A stretch of DNA of 7,870 nucleotides, taken from an uncultured Erysipelotrichaceae bacterium (GTDB lineage Bacteria; Bacillota_I; Bacilli_A; Erysipelotrichales; Erysipelotrichaceae). Shown here piece after piece: positions 1-5,734 of the stretch. The notes under the pieces were generated by a model. The model did not search any database. It was not told the DNA's origin and was given only the letters and a program-made list of their open reading frames with translations. The stretch's first letter is position 1, and each line of letters begins with the position of its first letter. The DNA lies in contig CALFEZ010000190.1 of NCBI GenBank assembly GCA_937957895.1, forward strand, positions 1 to 7,870, written 5' to 3'. Made by a program: the position numbers and the translations under genes.

Positions 1-722
<722 letters not shown>

Positions 723-745
723 TGTATAATGGACCTGGTGATGCT

Positions 746-1021
746 ATGAAAGAAACGATCGACCTGATCAATGCCATGCGTATGCGTTTGGGATGGGACA
801 AGACTGATGATCTGACATCCTTGATCCGATATCTCAATGAAGAAGTTGTTGAACTGACCATCGAGTCGCAAAGACGACCGATCGATCAACAGGCTTTGAT
901 CGAAGAGCTGGCGGATGTGTTGATGGTGGCCTTGGCACTGGCAGATGATCTTGGAGTGTCCGCACATCAGATCATTCAGGAAAAAATCGAAAAAGTTGTT
1001 GTTAAATATGAATCATCCTAG
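746..1021 (+). CDS. MazG-like nucleotide pyrophosphohydrolase
   Basis: This is a small all-alpha protein of about 91 residues with the MazG/NTP-PPase fold signature. GWDKTDD..SL is followed by helix 1 motif EExxE (Glu32, Glu33, Glu36 in YLNEEVVEL) and then ExxD (Glu54, Asp57 in EELADVLM). In this family these acidic residues bind Mg2+ and hydrolyse NTPs or dNTPs to NMP and pyrophosphate. The natural substrate is unknown; house-cleaning of damaged nucleotides or ppGpp-related roles are typical for relatives. Start choice: ATG 746 has GGTG at 737-740, five bases upstream. An alternative ATG at 722 (adding MYNGPGDA) overlaps the tpl stop as TAATG but has no visible Shine-Dalgarno, so it could work only by coupling. 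A TATAAT at 725-730 without a good -35 lies between the two. The end overlaps hemW by 14 bases. Confidence 0.85.
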   Translation: MKETIDLINAMRMRLGWDKTDDLTSLIRYLNEEVVELTIESQRRPIDQQALIEELADVLMVALALADDLGVSAHQIIQEKIEKVVVKYESS

Positions 1022-2105
1022 ATCGCTTTACATCCATATCCCGTTTTGTGCTCATGTGTGCGGATACTGTGACTTTGTCAAAGCAGTCTATCACAAAGAT
1101 CTTGCTGACCAAGTATTGCAACGGATCGCTGAAGATCTTAAGCAGTTTGCTGATCCTTTTGATACGATCTACATCGGCGGCGGTACGCCTTCTGCATTGG
1201 ATCAGGATCAGCTGACGTTGCTTGAATCACTGCTAATGCCATTGATCACATCAAACACGGAATATACGATGGAGATCAATCCAGAAACGATCGACCTGCA
1301 AAAGCTGAGCACGATTCGTGAAATGAAAGTCAATCGGCTCAGTGTTGGGGTCCAGGCTATCCAAGACAACCTTTTAAGCGTACTTACACGCAAGCATACG
1401 TGGCAACAGGCAGTCGATGCGATCGCGATGATGCGATCACTGGGATTTGACAACATTAGCATAGACGCCATGTATGGCATTCCTACACAGACAACGGATG
1501 ATTTTGCTGAAACGCTAAATGCATTCATTCGACTGGATGTCGAACATATCTCGTTGTATGCTTTGACGATCGAACCCAACACAGCTTTTGCTCGTCAAAA
1601 CATCCAACCAGTAGACAATGATTTGGAAGGATCGTTTTATGATCTAGCCCATCGGATGTTGACAAGTAACGGTTATAATCATTATGAAGTCAGCAGCTAT
1701 GCCAAACGCAATAGAAAAAGCAGACATAATCTTGCTTACTGGCATTACGATGACTTTATCGGTATCGGCCCGGGAGCAGCTTCGAAAATAGGGGTTGTTC
1801 GCACGATCAACACTTCCAATATCCATTACTATCTTTCAAAACAAAAACTTCTCAAAGAAAAGATCATACTAAACAAAGAAGAAAGCATGTTTGAGTTTTT
1901 GATGATGAACCTGCGACTGAGCGAAGGTGTCAATATCCAAAAGTTTAAAGAAGCATTTGATGTTGATCTGCTTGAGAAATATCATCATGCGATCGAGGCA
2001 GCAACCCAAAAAGGATGGCTGATCGTTGATTTCGATACCATCACGACGACATATCAGGGAAGACTGTTTTTACATGATGTTTTGGTCTTATTGATGGATC
2101 AGTGA
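1008..2105 (+). CDS. hemW: HemW-type radical SAM heme chaperone (formerly 'oxygen-independent coproporphyrinogen oxidase-like')
   Basis: This protein of 365 residues has full family length. It opens with RSLYIHIPFC and a radical-SAM cluster site CX3CX2C (Cys14, Cys18, Cys21) followed by Asp-Phe. True HemN has a fourth cysteine in the CXC position, so Phe23 points to HemW. GGGTPS follows at residues 57-62 (SAM-binding glycine motif). NRLSVGVQ, the SIDAMYGIP strand and HNLAYWHYDDFIGIGPGAAS are also HemW-like. A C-terminal winged-helix-like segment (RLSEGVNIQKF to GRLFLHDVLV) is present. HemW binds heme and delivers it to target proteins; it does not make protoporphyrinogen. Start: an upstream in-frame ATG at 945 would add 21 residues encoded inside the MazG gene in another frame. 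The conserved N-terminus begins at 1008, so that was chosen. No clear ribosome binding site is seen, and translation is probably coupled to the overlapping upstream gene. Confidence 0.95.
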   Translation: MNHPRSLYIHIPFCAHVCGYCDFVKAVYHKDLADQVLQRIAEDLKQFADPFDTIYIGGGTPSALDQDQLTLLESLLMPLITSNTEYTMEINPETIDLQKLSTIREMKVNRLSVGVQAIQDNLLSVLTRKHTWQQAVDAIAMMRSLGFDNISIDAMYGIPTQTTDDFAETLNAFIRLDVEHISLYALTIEPNTAFARQNIQPVDNDLEGSFYDLAHRMLTSNGYNHYEVSSYAKRNRKSRHNLAYWHYDDFIGIGPGAASKIGVVRTINTSNIHYYLSKQKLLKEKIILNKEESMFEFLMMNLRLSEGVNIQKFKEAFDVDLLEKYHHAIEAATQKGWLIVDFDTITTTYQGRLFLHDVLVLLMDQ

Positions 2106-2950
2106 TCAATGTAATCACGATAGATCGCGATCGTTGCTTCATGTAAAAAAGAAGGATCGGTATGTGATGCAAACAACTCCAAGACTCTTTCAACCATGGG
2201 CAATGATACATTGCTTTTTTTGGCTTCTTCGAGTACCAAGCGAAGATCTTTGATGAAATGGATGTTCATAAACCCCGGTGTGAAATCCTGTTTTGCGATC
2301 AATGGTCCATTGACCTGTAACTGCCAACTTCCGGCAGCTCCTTTGGTCAATACATGGATGGCAGTCTGTTGATCAAGTCCAACAGATTGGGCATATGCCA
2401 AACTCTCGATAGCACCCATCAAATTGTTGGCGACTGCGATCTGATTGGTCATTTTCATGTGCTGACCTGATCCTGCAGGACCAACATACGTAATGGTTTT
2501 TCCTAGATGTTGAAAAACAGGCAACATACTTTCAAAAACATCCTCATCACCGCCTACCATGATCGTCAGGGTTTGGTTTTTGGCTCCCACATCACCACCA
2601 CTGACCGGAGCATCCAGACAATGCAACCCTCTGGATTTTCCAAGGGCATGCAACTCGCGTGCCAATGAAGGGGAAGATGTCGTCATATCGATGCAAATCG
2701 CTTCGTTTTTTGCATGATCGAAGATCCCGTCTTCGGTATAAACCATGTGGACATCTTCAGGTAAAGAAACGATCGTCACGATGACATCGGCGTTTTTGAC
2801 GGTTTCCTTGATGCTGGTGCATATACGTGCATCCAAAGAGGATGCCTTTTTTATGGTACGATTATAAACCGACACTTCAAATCCGGCTTTGATCAGATGA
2901 TCGACCATGGGATATCCCATGATCCCAGTTCCTATCCAAGCAATTTTCAT
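2099..2950 (-). CDS. NAD(P)-dependent beta-hydroxyacid dehydrogenase (3-hydroxyisobutyrate / tartronate semialdehyde reductase family)
   Basis: This cytosolic oxidoreductase of 283 residues has full family length. The N-terminal Rossmann domain starts with IGTGIMG (Gly7, Gly9, Gly12). Asn30-Arg31 after the second strand is typical of members that prefer NADP(H). The family substrate-binding motif DAPVSGG is at residues 113-119. The catalytic lysine motif GxxxKxxN is at 162-169 (Lys166), and KDLRL is at 234-238. The exact substrate (3-hydroxyisobutyrate, glyoxylate, succinic semialdehyde or tartronate semialdehyde) cannot be set from these motifs. AAGGAG (minus strand, 2957-2962) sits six bases before the ATG, so the start is firm. 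It is transcribed divergently from rpsO and converges on hemW with a 7-bp coding overlap, leaving no room for a separate terminator. An inverted repeat at 2964-2997 lies just upstream and may control it. Confidence 0.92.
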   Translation of the reverse strand: MKIAWIGTGIMGYPMVDHLIKAGFEVSVYNRTIKKASSLDARICTSIKETVKNADVIVTIVSLPEDVHMVYTEDGIFDHAKNEAICIDMTTSSPSLARELHALGKSRGLHCLDAPVSGGDVGAKNQTLTIMVGGDEDVFESMLPVFQHLGKTITYVGPAGSGQHMKMTNQIAVANNLMGAIESLAYAQSVGLDQQTAIHVLTKGAAGSWQLQVNGPLIAKQDFTPGFMNIHFIKDLRLVLEEAKKSNVSLPMVERVLELFASHTDPSFLHEATIAIYRDYIDH

Positions 2951-2963
2951 ATTGTTCTCCTTA

Positions 2964-2997
2964 CAATATCCACTCTACAAAAAGTGGCCTGATATTG
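2964..2997. promoter_or_regulatory. Nested inverted repeat upstream of the dehydrogenase gene (possible operator)
   Basis: CAATATC (2964-2970) pairs with GATATTG (2991-2997), and inside it CACT (2971-2974) pairs with AGTG (2983-2986). This gives an 11-bp interrupted dyad. It lies directly upstream of the AAGGAG site of the minus-strand gene and overlaps its best promoter guess. That guess is TTGCAA 3000-2995, then 17 bases, then TAGAGT 2977-2972, read on the minus strand. The dyad is directly visible; operator function is inferred. Confidence 0.35.
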
Positions 2998-3023
2998 CAA
3001 TCGAAAATCGGATGTGTTATCCT
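2995..3023 (+). promoter_or_regulatory. Putative rpsO promoter with extended -10
   Basis: TTGCAA at 2995-3000, a 17-bp spacer, and TGTTATCCT at 3015-3023 (extended -10 TGn followed by TATCCT) fit a sigma-70/SigA promoter. It would start transcription near 3030, giving a leader of about 73 bases. The -35 hexamer is self-complementary, so it could also serve the divergent dehydrogenase gene. Confidence 0.45.
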
Positions 3024-3036
3024 TGATATGCTTTTA

Positions 3037-3101
3037 TTCTAGGTTTTTGGCTTTCCTCGGCCTCTTACTTGGATTAGAAGGAATCACGAAAGGAGAGGAA
3101 A
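3037..3101 (+). promoter_or_regulatory. rpsO 5' leader with potential Shine-Dalgarno-sequestering structure
   Basis: The leader holds a pyrimidine-rich stretch in which TTTCCTC (3052-3058) is an exact complement of GAGGAAA (3095-3101), the ribosome binding region of rpsO. CCTCT (3061-3065) is an alternative partner for AGAGG (3094-3098). TTCTA (3037-3041) can pair with TAGAA (3075-3079), and GATT/AATC (3072-3075, 3082-3085) forms a small alternative hairpin. S15 is known to regulate its own translation in several bacteria through unrelated leader folds. That this leader does the same is an inference from the competing pairings. Confidence 0.4.
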
Positions 3102-3102
3102 C

Positions 3103-3369
3103 ATGATTTCGAAAGAGAAAAAACAAGAAATCATCAAGGATTTCGCACGGTTTGAAGGTGATACCGGTTCGGTCGAGGTTCAGGTAGCTGTATTGACATA
3201 TGAGATCAACACGCTTACCGAACATCTCAAAGTCCATAAAAAAGACCATCATTCCAATCGCGGATTGCTTAAAAAGGTAGGGCGTCGTCGCAACATGCTT
3301 GGGTATTTGCGCCAAACAGATGTCAATCGCTACCGTGAACTTGTCAGTCGTCTGGGACTCAGAAAATAA
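3103..3369 (+). CDS. rpsO: 30S ribosomal protein S15
   Basis: This is an 88-residue, purely helical small-subunit protein, exactly the usual length. S15 binds the 16S rRNA central-domain three-way junction early in assembly and forms part of bridge B4 to the large subunit. Family signatures are visible in order: a short N-terminal helix ([20 protein letters not shown]), [23 protein letters not shown], the [24 protein letters not shown]-binding core, and [21 protein letters not shown] at the C-terminus. The start is preceded by AGGAGAGG at 3091-3098. The gene is monocistronic here: it has its own promoter, a leader that may be autoregulatory, and a terminator formed partly by its own stop codon. 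In many Bacillota rpsO is followed by pnp; here it is not, and an AT-rich spacer follows instead. Confidence 0.98.
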   Translation: MISKEKKQEIIKDFARFEGDTGSVEVQVAVLTYEINTLTEHLKVHKKDHHSNRGLLKKVGRRRNMLGYLRQTDVNRYRELVSRLGLRK

Positions 3370-3388
3370 CCGAGAAATCGGTTTTTTT
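3368..3388 (+). terminator. Intrinsic terminator of rpsO
   Basis: AACCGA (3368-3373) pairs with TCGGTT (3378-3383) around a GAAA tetraloop, followed by an uninterrupted T run to 3388. The first two stem bases are the last two of the rpsO TAA stop codon, so the terminator abuts the gene. Confidence 0.8.
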
Positions 3389-3480
3389 ATTGAAAAAAAG
3401 AATTGAATGATGTACAATTTACGTGAGATTTTAATCACAAATATAACTATCTTTTTGTTCAAGATGTAATGCTTTACCTC

Positions 3481-3525
3481 AACTTCAATCAGATAGAAAT
3501 ATATAATTTGACAACTGATTGAGTT
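3481..3525. repeat. Inverted repeat, 11 bp with one bulge
   Basis: TCAATCAG (3485-3492) pairs with CTGATTGA (3515-3522). The stem extends by AAC (3481-3483) with GTT (3523-3525), leaving T3484 bulged. The 22-base loop contains TATAAT and most of TTGACA, so the repeat brackets promoter-like elements. Confidence 0.5.
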
Positions 3526-3545
3526 CGCGTTTAAAACGACATTCA

Positions 3546-3579
3546 AACCTTTCTTGAGTTGATCATTTCTTGAAAGGTT
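3546..3579. repeat. Inverted repeat, 8 bp perfect
   Basis: AACCTTTC (3546-3553) and GAAAGGTT (3572-3579) are exact complements with an 18-base loop. A competing pair, CTTGAG (3553-3558) with CTCAAG (3588-3593), overlaps it. No T run follows, so it is not a normal terminator. Confidence 0.45.
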
Positions 3580-3728
3580 CAATTTGGCTCAAGTCATAAA
3601 TAGATCAGAAAATGTGTTTATCAAACAGATTCTTTTGTTGTTTTCATGAATGTCTAGTACATTTAATGTTTTGATTTCAGTAACTATTCTCTCTTTGCTT
3701 CAACAAAAGTTATTAGATTAATGGGTGG

Positions 3729-3751
3729 TTGTCTAATATAACGATAGACAA
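3729..3751. promoter_or_regulatory. Operator-like dyad upstream of the secreted-protein gene
   Basis: TTGTCTA (3729-3735) and TAGACAA (3745-3751) form a perfect 7-bp inverted repeat with a 9-base centre. The centre contains TATAAC (3737-3742), a five-of-six match to a -10 element, although no good -35 stands 16-18 bases upstream. The dyad ends six bases before the AAAGGA ribosome binding site at 3757-3762. A regulator binding site or leader hairpin is inferred. Confidence 0.4.
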
Positions 3752-3770
3752 ACAAGAAAGGATATTTGAG

Positions 3771-4733
3771 ATGAAGAAATTGTTTTGTAATCTTCTTGTA
3801 GTTTTTCTACTAATGAGCTCACTCTTTATAAGTGTTGGTGCAACACGAGTAGCACCATATTGGAACATTTCTGGGGATTGGATGTTGGATTTTGCAGGAG
3901 GAACTGCTAATAGAGAGTTTGTTCAGCTTGAACAGGATGAGTTTGGAGATGTGACTGGTGAATTCTGGTGGATAAACAACGAAGGTGATTGGGAGTATGG
4001 AGGTGTACTTGAAGGGTACGTATCAGGCCATTCTCTTTATCTAGATTATGACCGTTCTCCGATCGTTTATACCGGGGTTTTTGAGGGAACGATCAATCAA
4101 TTTGGAATGACGGGAACCTTCGTTGCAAGCAGTGGTTTTTCAACAACATGGTCAACATCTGGTTCCCCGATTTCTTTACGCAAAGATGCACCAGCAGTGG
4201 CTGTAGAACTTCTTAAGGAGGTTGAGATTCCCCATCGTTACGGCGAACGTAAATCGGGAGGTAACTTCATTGCTGATGTTGCGCATGAAATGGGTCCAGG
4301 AAGTGATTTCAGAGGAGTCAGCAAGTTCGACAAATGTGCTTATCGTTTTGAAATTGCGATGTTCCTCAACGAAAAACTGAAAGCTCTTGGTATGGATCAG
4401 GAAGTAATCGTGCCTGAGATGCAGTATGTTTTGTATATTACAAGTGTAAACAACAACACTGGTTTCACACATCATTTTACAATCATTTACAATGTGAATG
4501 ATAAGGAAGGTTATGGAACAGGATACACTGGTACAATCGATGAATACATTTCGGATGTTACCTTAGAAGAAAATGTGTTGTCTTTTACAGCAATGTATGA
4601 TCGAGAAGATAATTATACTTGGTATCCTTCGTTTATTTTGAACGAAGATGGCACACTAAGTTTTGTTGATCGTGCAGGTGATAATGTTACAGCTGCAACT
4701 GGCACTTGGGAACTTAACTATTTGTGTAATTGA
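3771..4733 (+). CDS. Secreted protein of unknown function with two beta-rich domains
   Basis: I do not recognise this 320-residue protein. It has a classic Sec signal peptide: positive MKK, a hydrophobic core over residues 8-22, and a likely signal peptidase I site after Val-Gly-Ala (residue 24). The only cysteine in the leader is residue 6, so it is not a lipoprotein. Residues 33-150 are Gly/Trp/aromatic-rich with alternating short strands (GDWMLDF, GEFWWINN, GGVLEGYVSGHSL, TGVFEGTINQFGMTGTF), resembling small extracellular beta-barrel domains. A more polar, partly helical linker follows (about 155-218). A second beta-rich part then ends in GTWELNYLCN, echoing the GDWMLDF start. ATG 3771 has AAAGGA eight bases upstream; an in-frame TTG at 3729 lies in the dyad and would put 14 polar residues before the signal peptide, so it was rejected. 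The surroundings are AT-rich and GATC-poor, suggesting recent acquisition. No catalytic motif is seen. Confidence 0.8.
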   Translation: MKKLFCNLLVVFLLMSSLFISVGATRVAPYWNISGDWMLDFAGGTANREFVQLEQDEFGDVTGEFWWINNEGDWEYGGVLEGYVSGHSLYLDYDRSPIVYTGVFEGTINQFGMTGTFVASSGFSTTWSTSGSPISLRKDAPAVAVELLKEVEIPHRYGERKSGGNFIADVAHEMGPGSDFRGVSKFDKCAYRFEIAMFLNEKLKALGMDQEVIVPEMQYVLYITSVNNNTGFTHHFTIIYNVNDKEGYGTGYTGTIDEYISDVTLEENVLSFTAMYDREDNYTWYPSFILNEDGTLSFVDRAGDNVTAATGTWELNYLCN

Positions 4734-4852
4734 CACGATGAGATGTTGTTAAAACCTTTGTAACAATTACCAAACCGAAAGGTGATTTGATGTAAGTATT
4801 GTATTGGGTTGTGACAAATTAAAAGAGCAGAGGGTGGATAGATACAATAGTC

Positions 4853-4888
4853 AGGCATGCCAATGATTTAAGTCATGACATGCCTTTT
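4853..4888 (+). terminator. Possible intrinsic terminator downstream of the secreted-protein gene
   Basis: AGGCATG (4853-4859) pairs with CATGCCT (4879-4885), and ATGA (4863-4866) with TCAT (4873-4876) closes a six-base loop. A small internal loop separates the two helices. The outer stem runs into TTTT (4885-4888). It lies about 120 bases after the stop codon, which is rather far, so a role as terminator is likely but not certain. Confidence 0.5.
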
Positions 4889-4992
4889 ATGTGTTGTATG
4901 CTTAATTTGCGCCAGATCATCATAATCGTTAGTTTTGATAAGCTTTAAAAACCCATTTCATTGCATGTAAACATGTTAGAAAAAAGGAATCG

Positions 4993-5026
4993 TGCTGATA
5001 ATGATTAATTTCGTGAAGTATCAGCA
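4993..5026. promoter_or_regulatory. Inverted repeat with Fur/PerR-box-like core upstream of the efflux operon
   Basis: TGCTGATA (4993-5000) and TATCAGCA (5019-5026) are exact complements 18 bases apart. Within it, TGATAATGATTAATT (4996-5010) matches the 7-1-7 Fur consensus TGATAATnATTATCA at 11 of 14 positions, with the left half perfect. It lies about 30 bases upstream of the inferred -35 of the tetR promoter. Binding by any given regulator is inference. Confidence 0.3.
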
Positions 5027-5053
5027 ACAATAAACATTTCGATACTATTTTTG

Positions 5054-5092
5054 TTGCCTCCAATCATGAACAAGTGTATACTTATAATTGTA
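5054..5092 (+). promoter_or_regulatory. Putative promoter and operator of the tetR-adaptor-permease operon
   Basis: TTGCCT (5054-5059), 17 bases, then TATACT (5077-5082) form a plausible promoter. A perfect TATAAT lies at 5083-5088 but without a good -35. An imperfect dyad TATACTTA|TAATTGTA (5077-5092, six of eight positions symmetric) covers the -10 region and is where a TetR-family repressor would be expected to bind its own operon. The dyad is visible; the function is inferred. Confidence 0.35.
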
Positions 5093-5107
5093 AACAGAGG
5101 TTCATTT

Positions 5108-5734
5108 ATGGCGCAAATACTCAAAGAGAACATACGGCAAGATATCCTTGCCGCTGCAAAGCATCACTTTATCATTCATGGCATCGATGATGCTTCAATG
5201 CGAAACATCGCTACATCAGCAAACATGACAGTAGGCAATGTCTATCGCTATTATCGAAACAAGGAAGCATTAGCAGATGCGATATTGAATCCCACCATGC
5301 AAAGGATCAATCAAGCGATCTTTGATGATCTGGATCATCCTGATGAAGACATGCTCAAAACCAGACAACAGCGCATGGATTTCTTTTTAAAGAAGATCAA
5401 TTCGATGTCCGATGGTTTTTTGGACGTGTTTGCAACCGATCAACAGGAATGTCTGATCTTGCTCAAACATCAGCGGTTTACCGATCAATTGGTAAGCTGG
5501 ATCAACGAGCTGATCGAAACGATGATCCGACCTTGGGCCAAGCAAGATCCCACATTGGCATATGTACCACAGTTGAGTGACATGCTTTCTGAGGCGATCG
5601 TCAGTGGACTGGCACGCGGAATGTTGATCACTCTCAAACCCTATCACCAGCATCCCGAGAAACTCAAAGCGATCATCAACATGTATTTGCATTTGTTTAC
5701 CATGATGCTTGAGGCAGGAGATCAATATGATTAA
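5108..5734 (+). CDS. TetR/AcrR family transcriptional regulator
   Basis: This cytoplasmic one-component repressor has 208 residues, normal for the family. The N-terminal DNA-binding domain shows the TetR pattern: RQDILAAAKHHFIIHGIDDASMRNIATSANMT with the helix-turn-helix at about residues 28-47, then VGNVYRYYRNKEALADAIL. The C-terminal helical ligand and dimer domain (about 55-208) has no recognisable subclass, so the inducer is unknown. Start: ATG 5108 has AGAGG seven bases upstream and begins just before the conserved domain. An in-frame TTG at 5051 lies in the promoter and was rejected. The stop overlaps the adaptor gene by 8 bases, and the adaptor's ribosome binding site lies inside this gene, so the three genes are co-translated. 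It probably represses its own efflux operon and is released by a pump substrate, as is common for such clusters. Confidence 0.93.
   Translation: MAQILKENIRQDILAAAKHHFIIHGIDDASMRNIATSANMTVGNVYRYYRNKEALADAILNPTMQRINQAIFDDLDHPDEDMLKTRQQRMDFFLKKINSMSDGFLDVFATDQQECLILLKHQRFTDQLVSWINELIETMIRPWAKQDPTLAYVPQLSDMLSEAIVSGLARGMLITLKPYHQHPEKLKAIINMYLHLFTMMLEAGDQYD

Larger units (their letters stand above)
3389..3770. other. AT-rich spacer with several inverted repeats, no gene seen
   Basis: No credible reading frame with a ribosome binding site was found on either strand. The spacer contains four perfect or near-perfect inverted repeats (3481-3525, 3546-3579, 3632-3709, 3729-3751). It also has promoter-like hexamers: TATAAT at 3502-3507 and a consensus TTGACA at 3508-3513. 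The latter is followed at 18 bp by TAAAAC (3532-3537). A transcript from that promoter would start just before the 3546-3579 hairpin, so a small structured RNA is possible but unproven. Base composition is clearly more AT-rich than in the neighbouring genes. Confidence 0.6.
4734..5050. other. Intergenic spacer with terminator-like hairpin and regulatory-looking dyads
   Basis: No gene is supported here. In order it holds a weak hairpin TTGTTA/TAACAA (4746-4751, 4761-4766), a hairpin followed by TTTT (4853-4888), a CATGT-AA-ACATG palindrome (4964-4975), and an 8-bp inverted repeat with a Fur-box-like core (4993-5026). Longest frames are under 20 codons and lack ribosome binding sites. Confidence 0.6.

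Noticed and set aside
945..1007. Upstream in-frame ATG extension of hemW
   Set aside because: It would encode 21 basic residues inside the MazG gene; the family N-terminus begins at 1008.
1414..1424. GCGATCGC octamer (HIP1-like)
   Set aside because: A single copy, explained by the general GATC richness; no other sign of a cyanobacterial source.
1208..1582. A 124-codon minus-strand frame rich in Ser
   Set aside because: Antisense to hemW; composition is that of a shadow frame.
3034..3582. A 182-codon open frame on the minus strand
   Set aside because: It is antisense to the unmistakable rpsO and runs into AT-rich spacer; the protein has low-complexity Ile/Phe/Lys content and no recognisable motif.
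4176..4475. A 99-codon minus-strand frame inside the secreted-protein gene
   Set aside because: No ribosome binding site or motif; the plus-strand frame has a signal peptide and a good start.
4876..4926. A 16-codon ATG frame in the spacer before tetR
   Set aside because: Very short, overlaps the terminator-like hairpin, and has no ribosome binding site.
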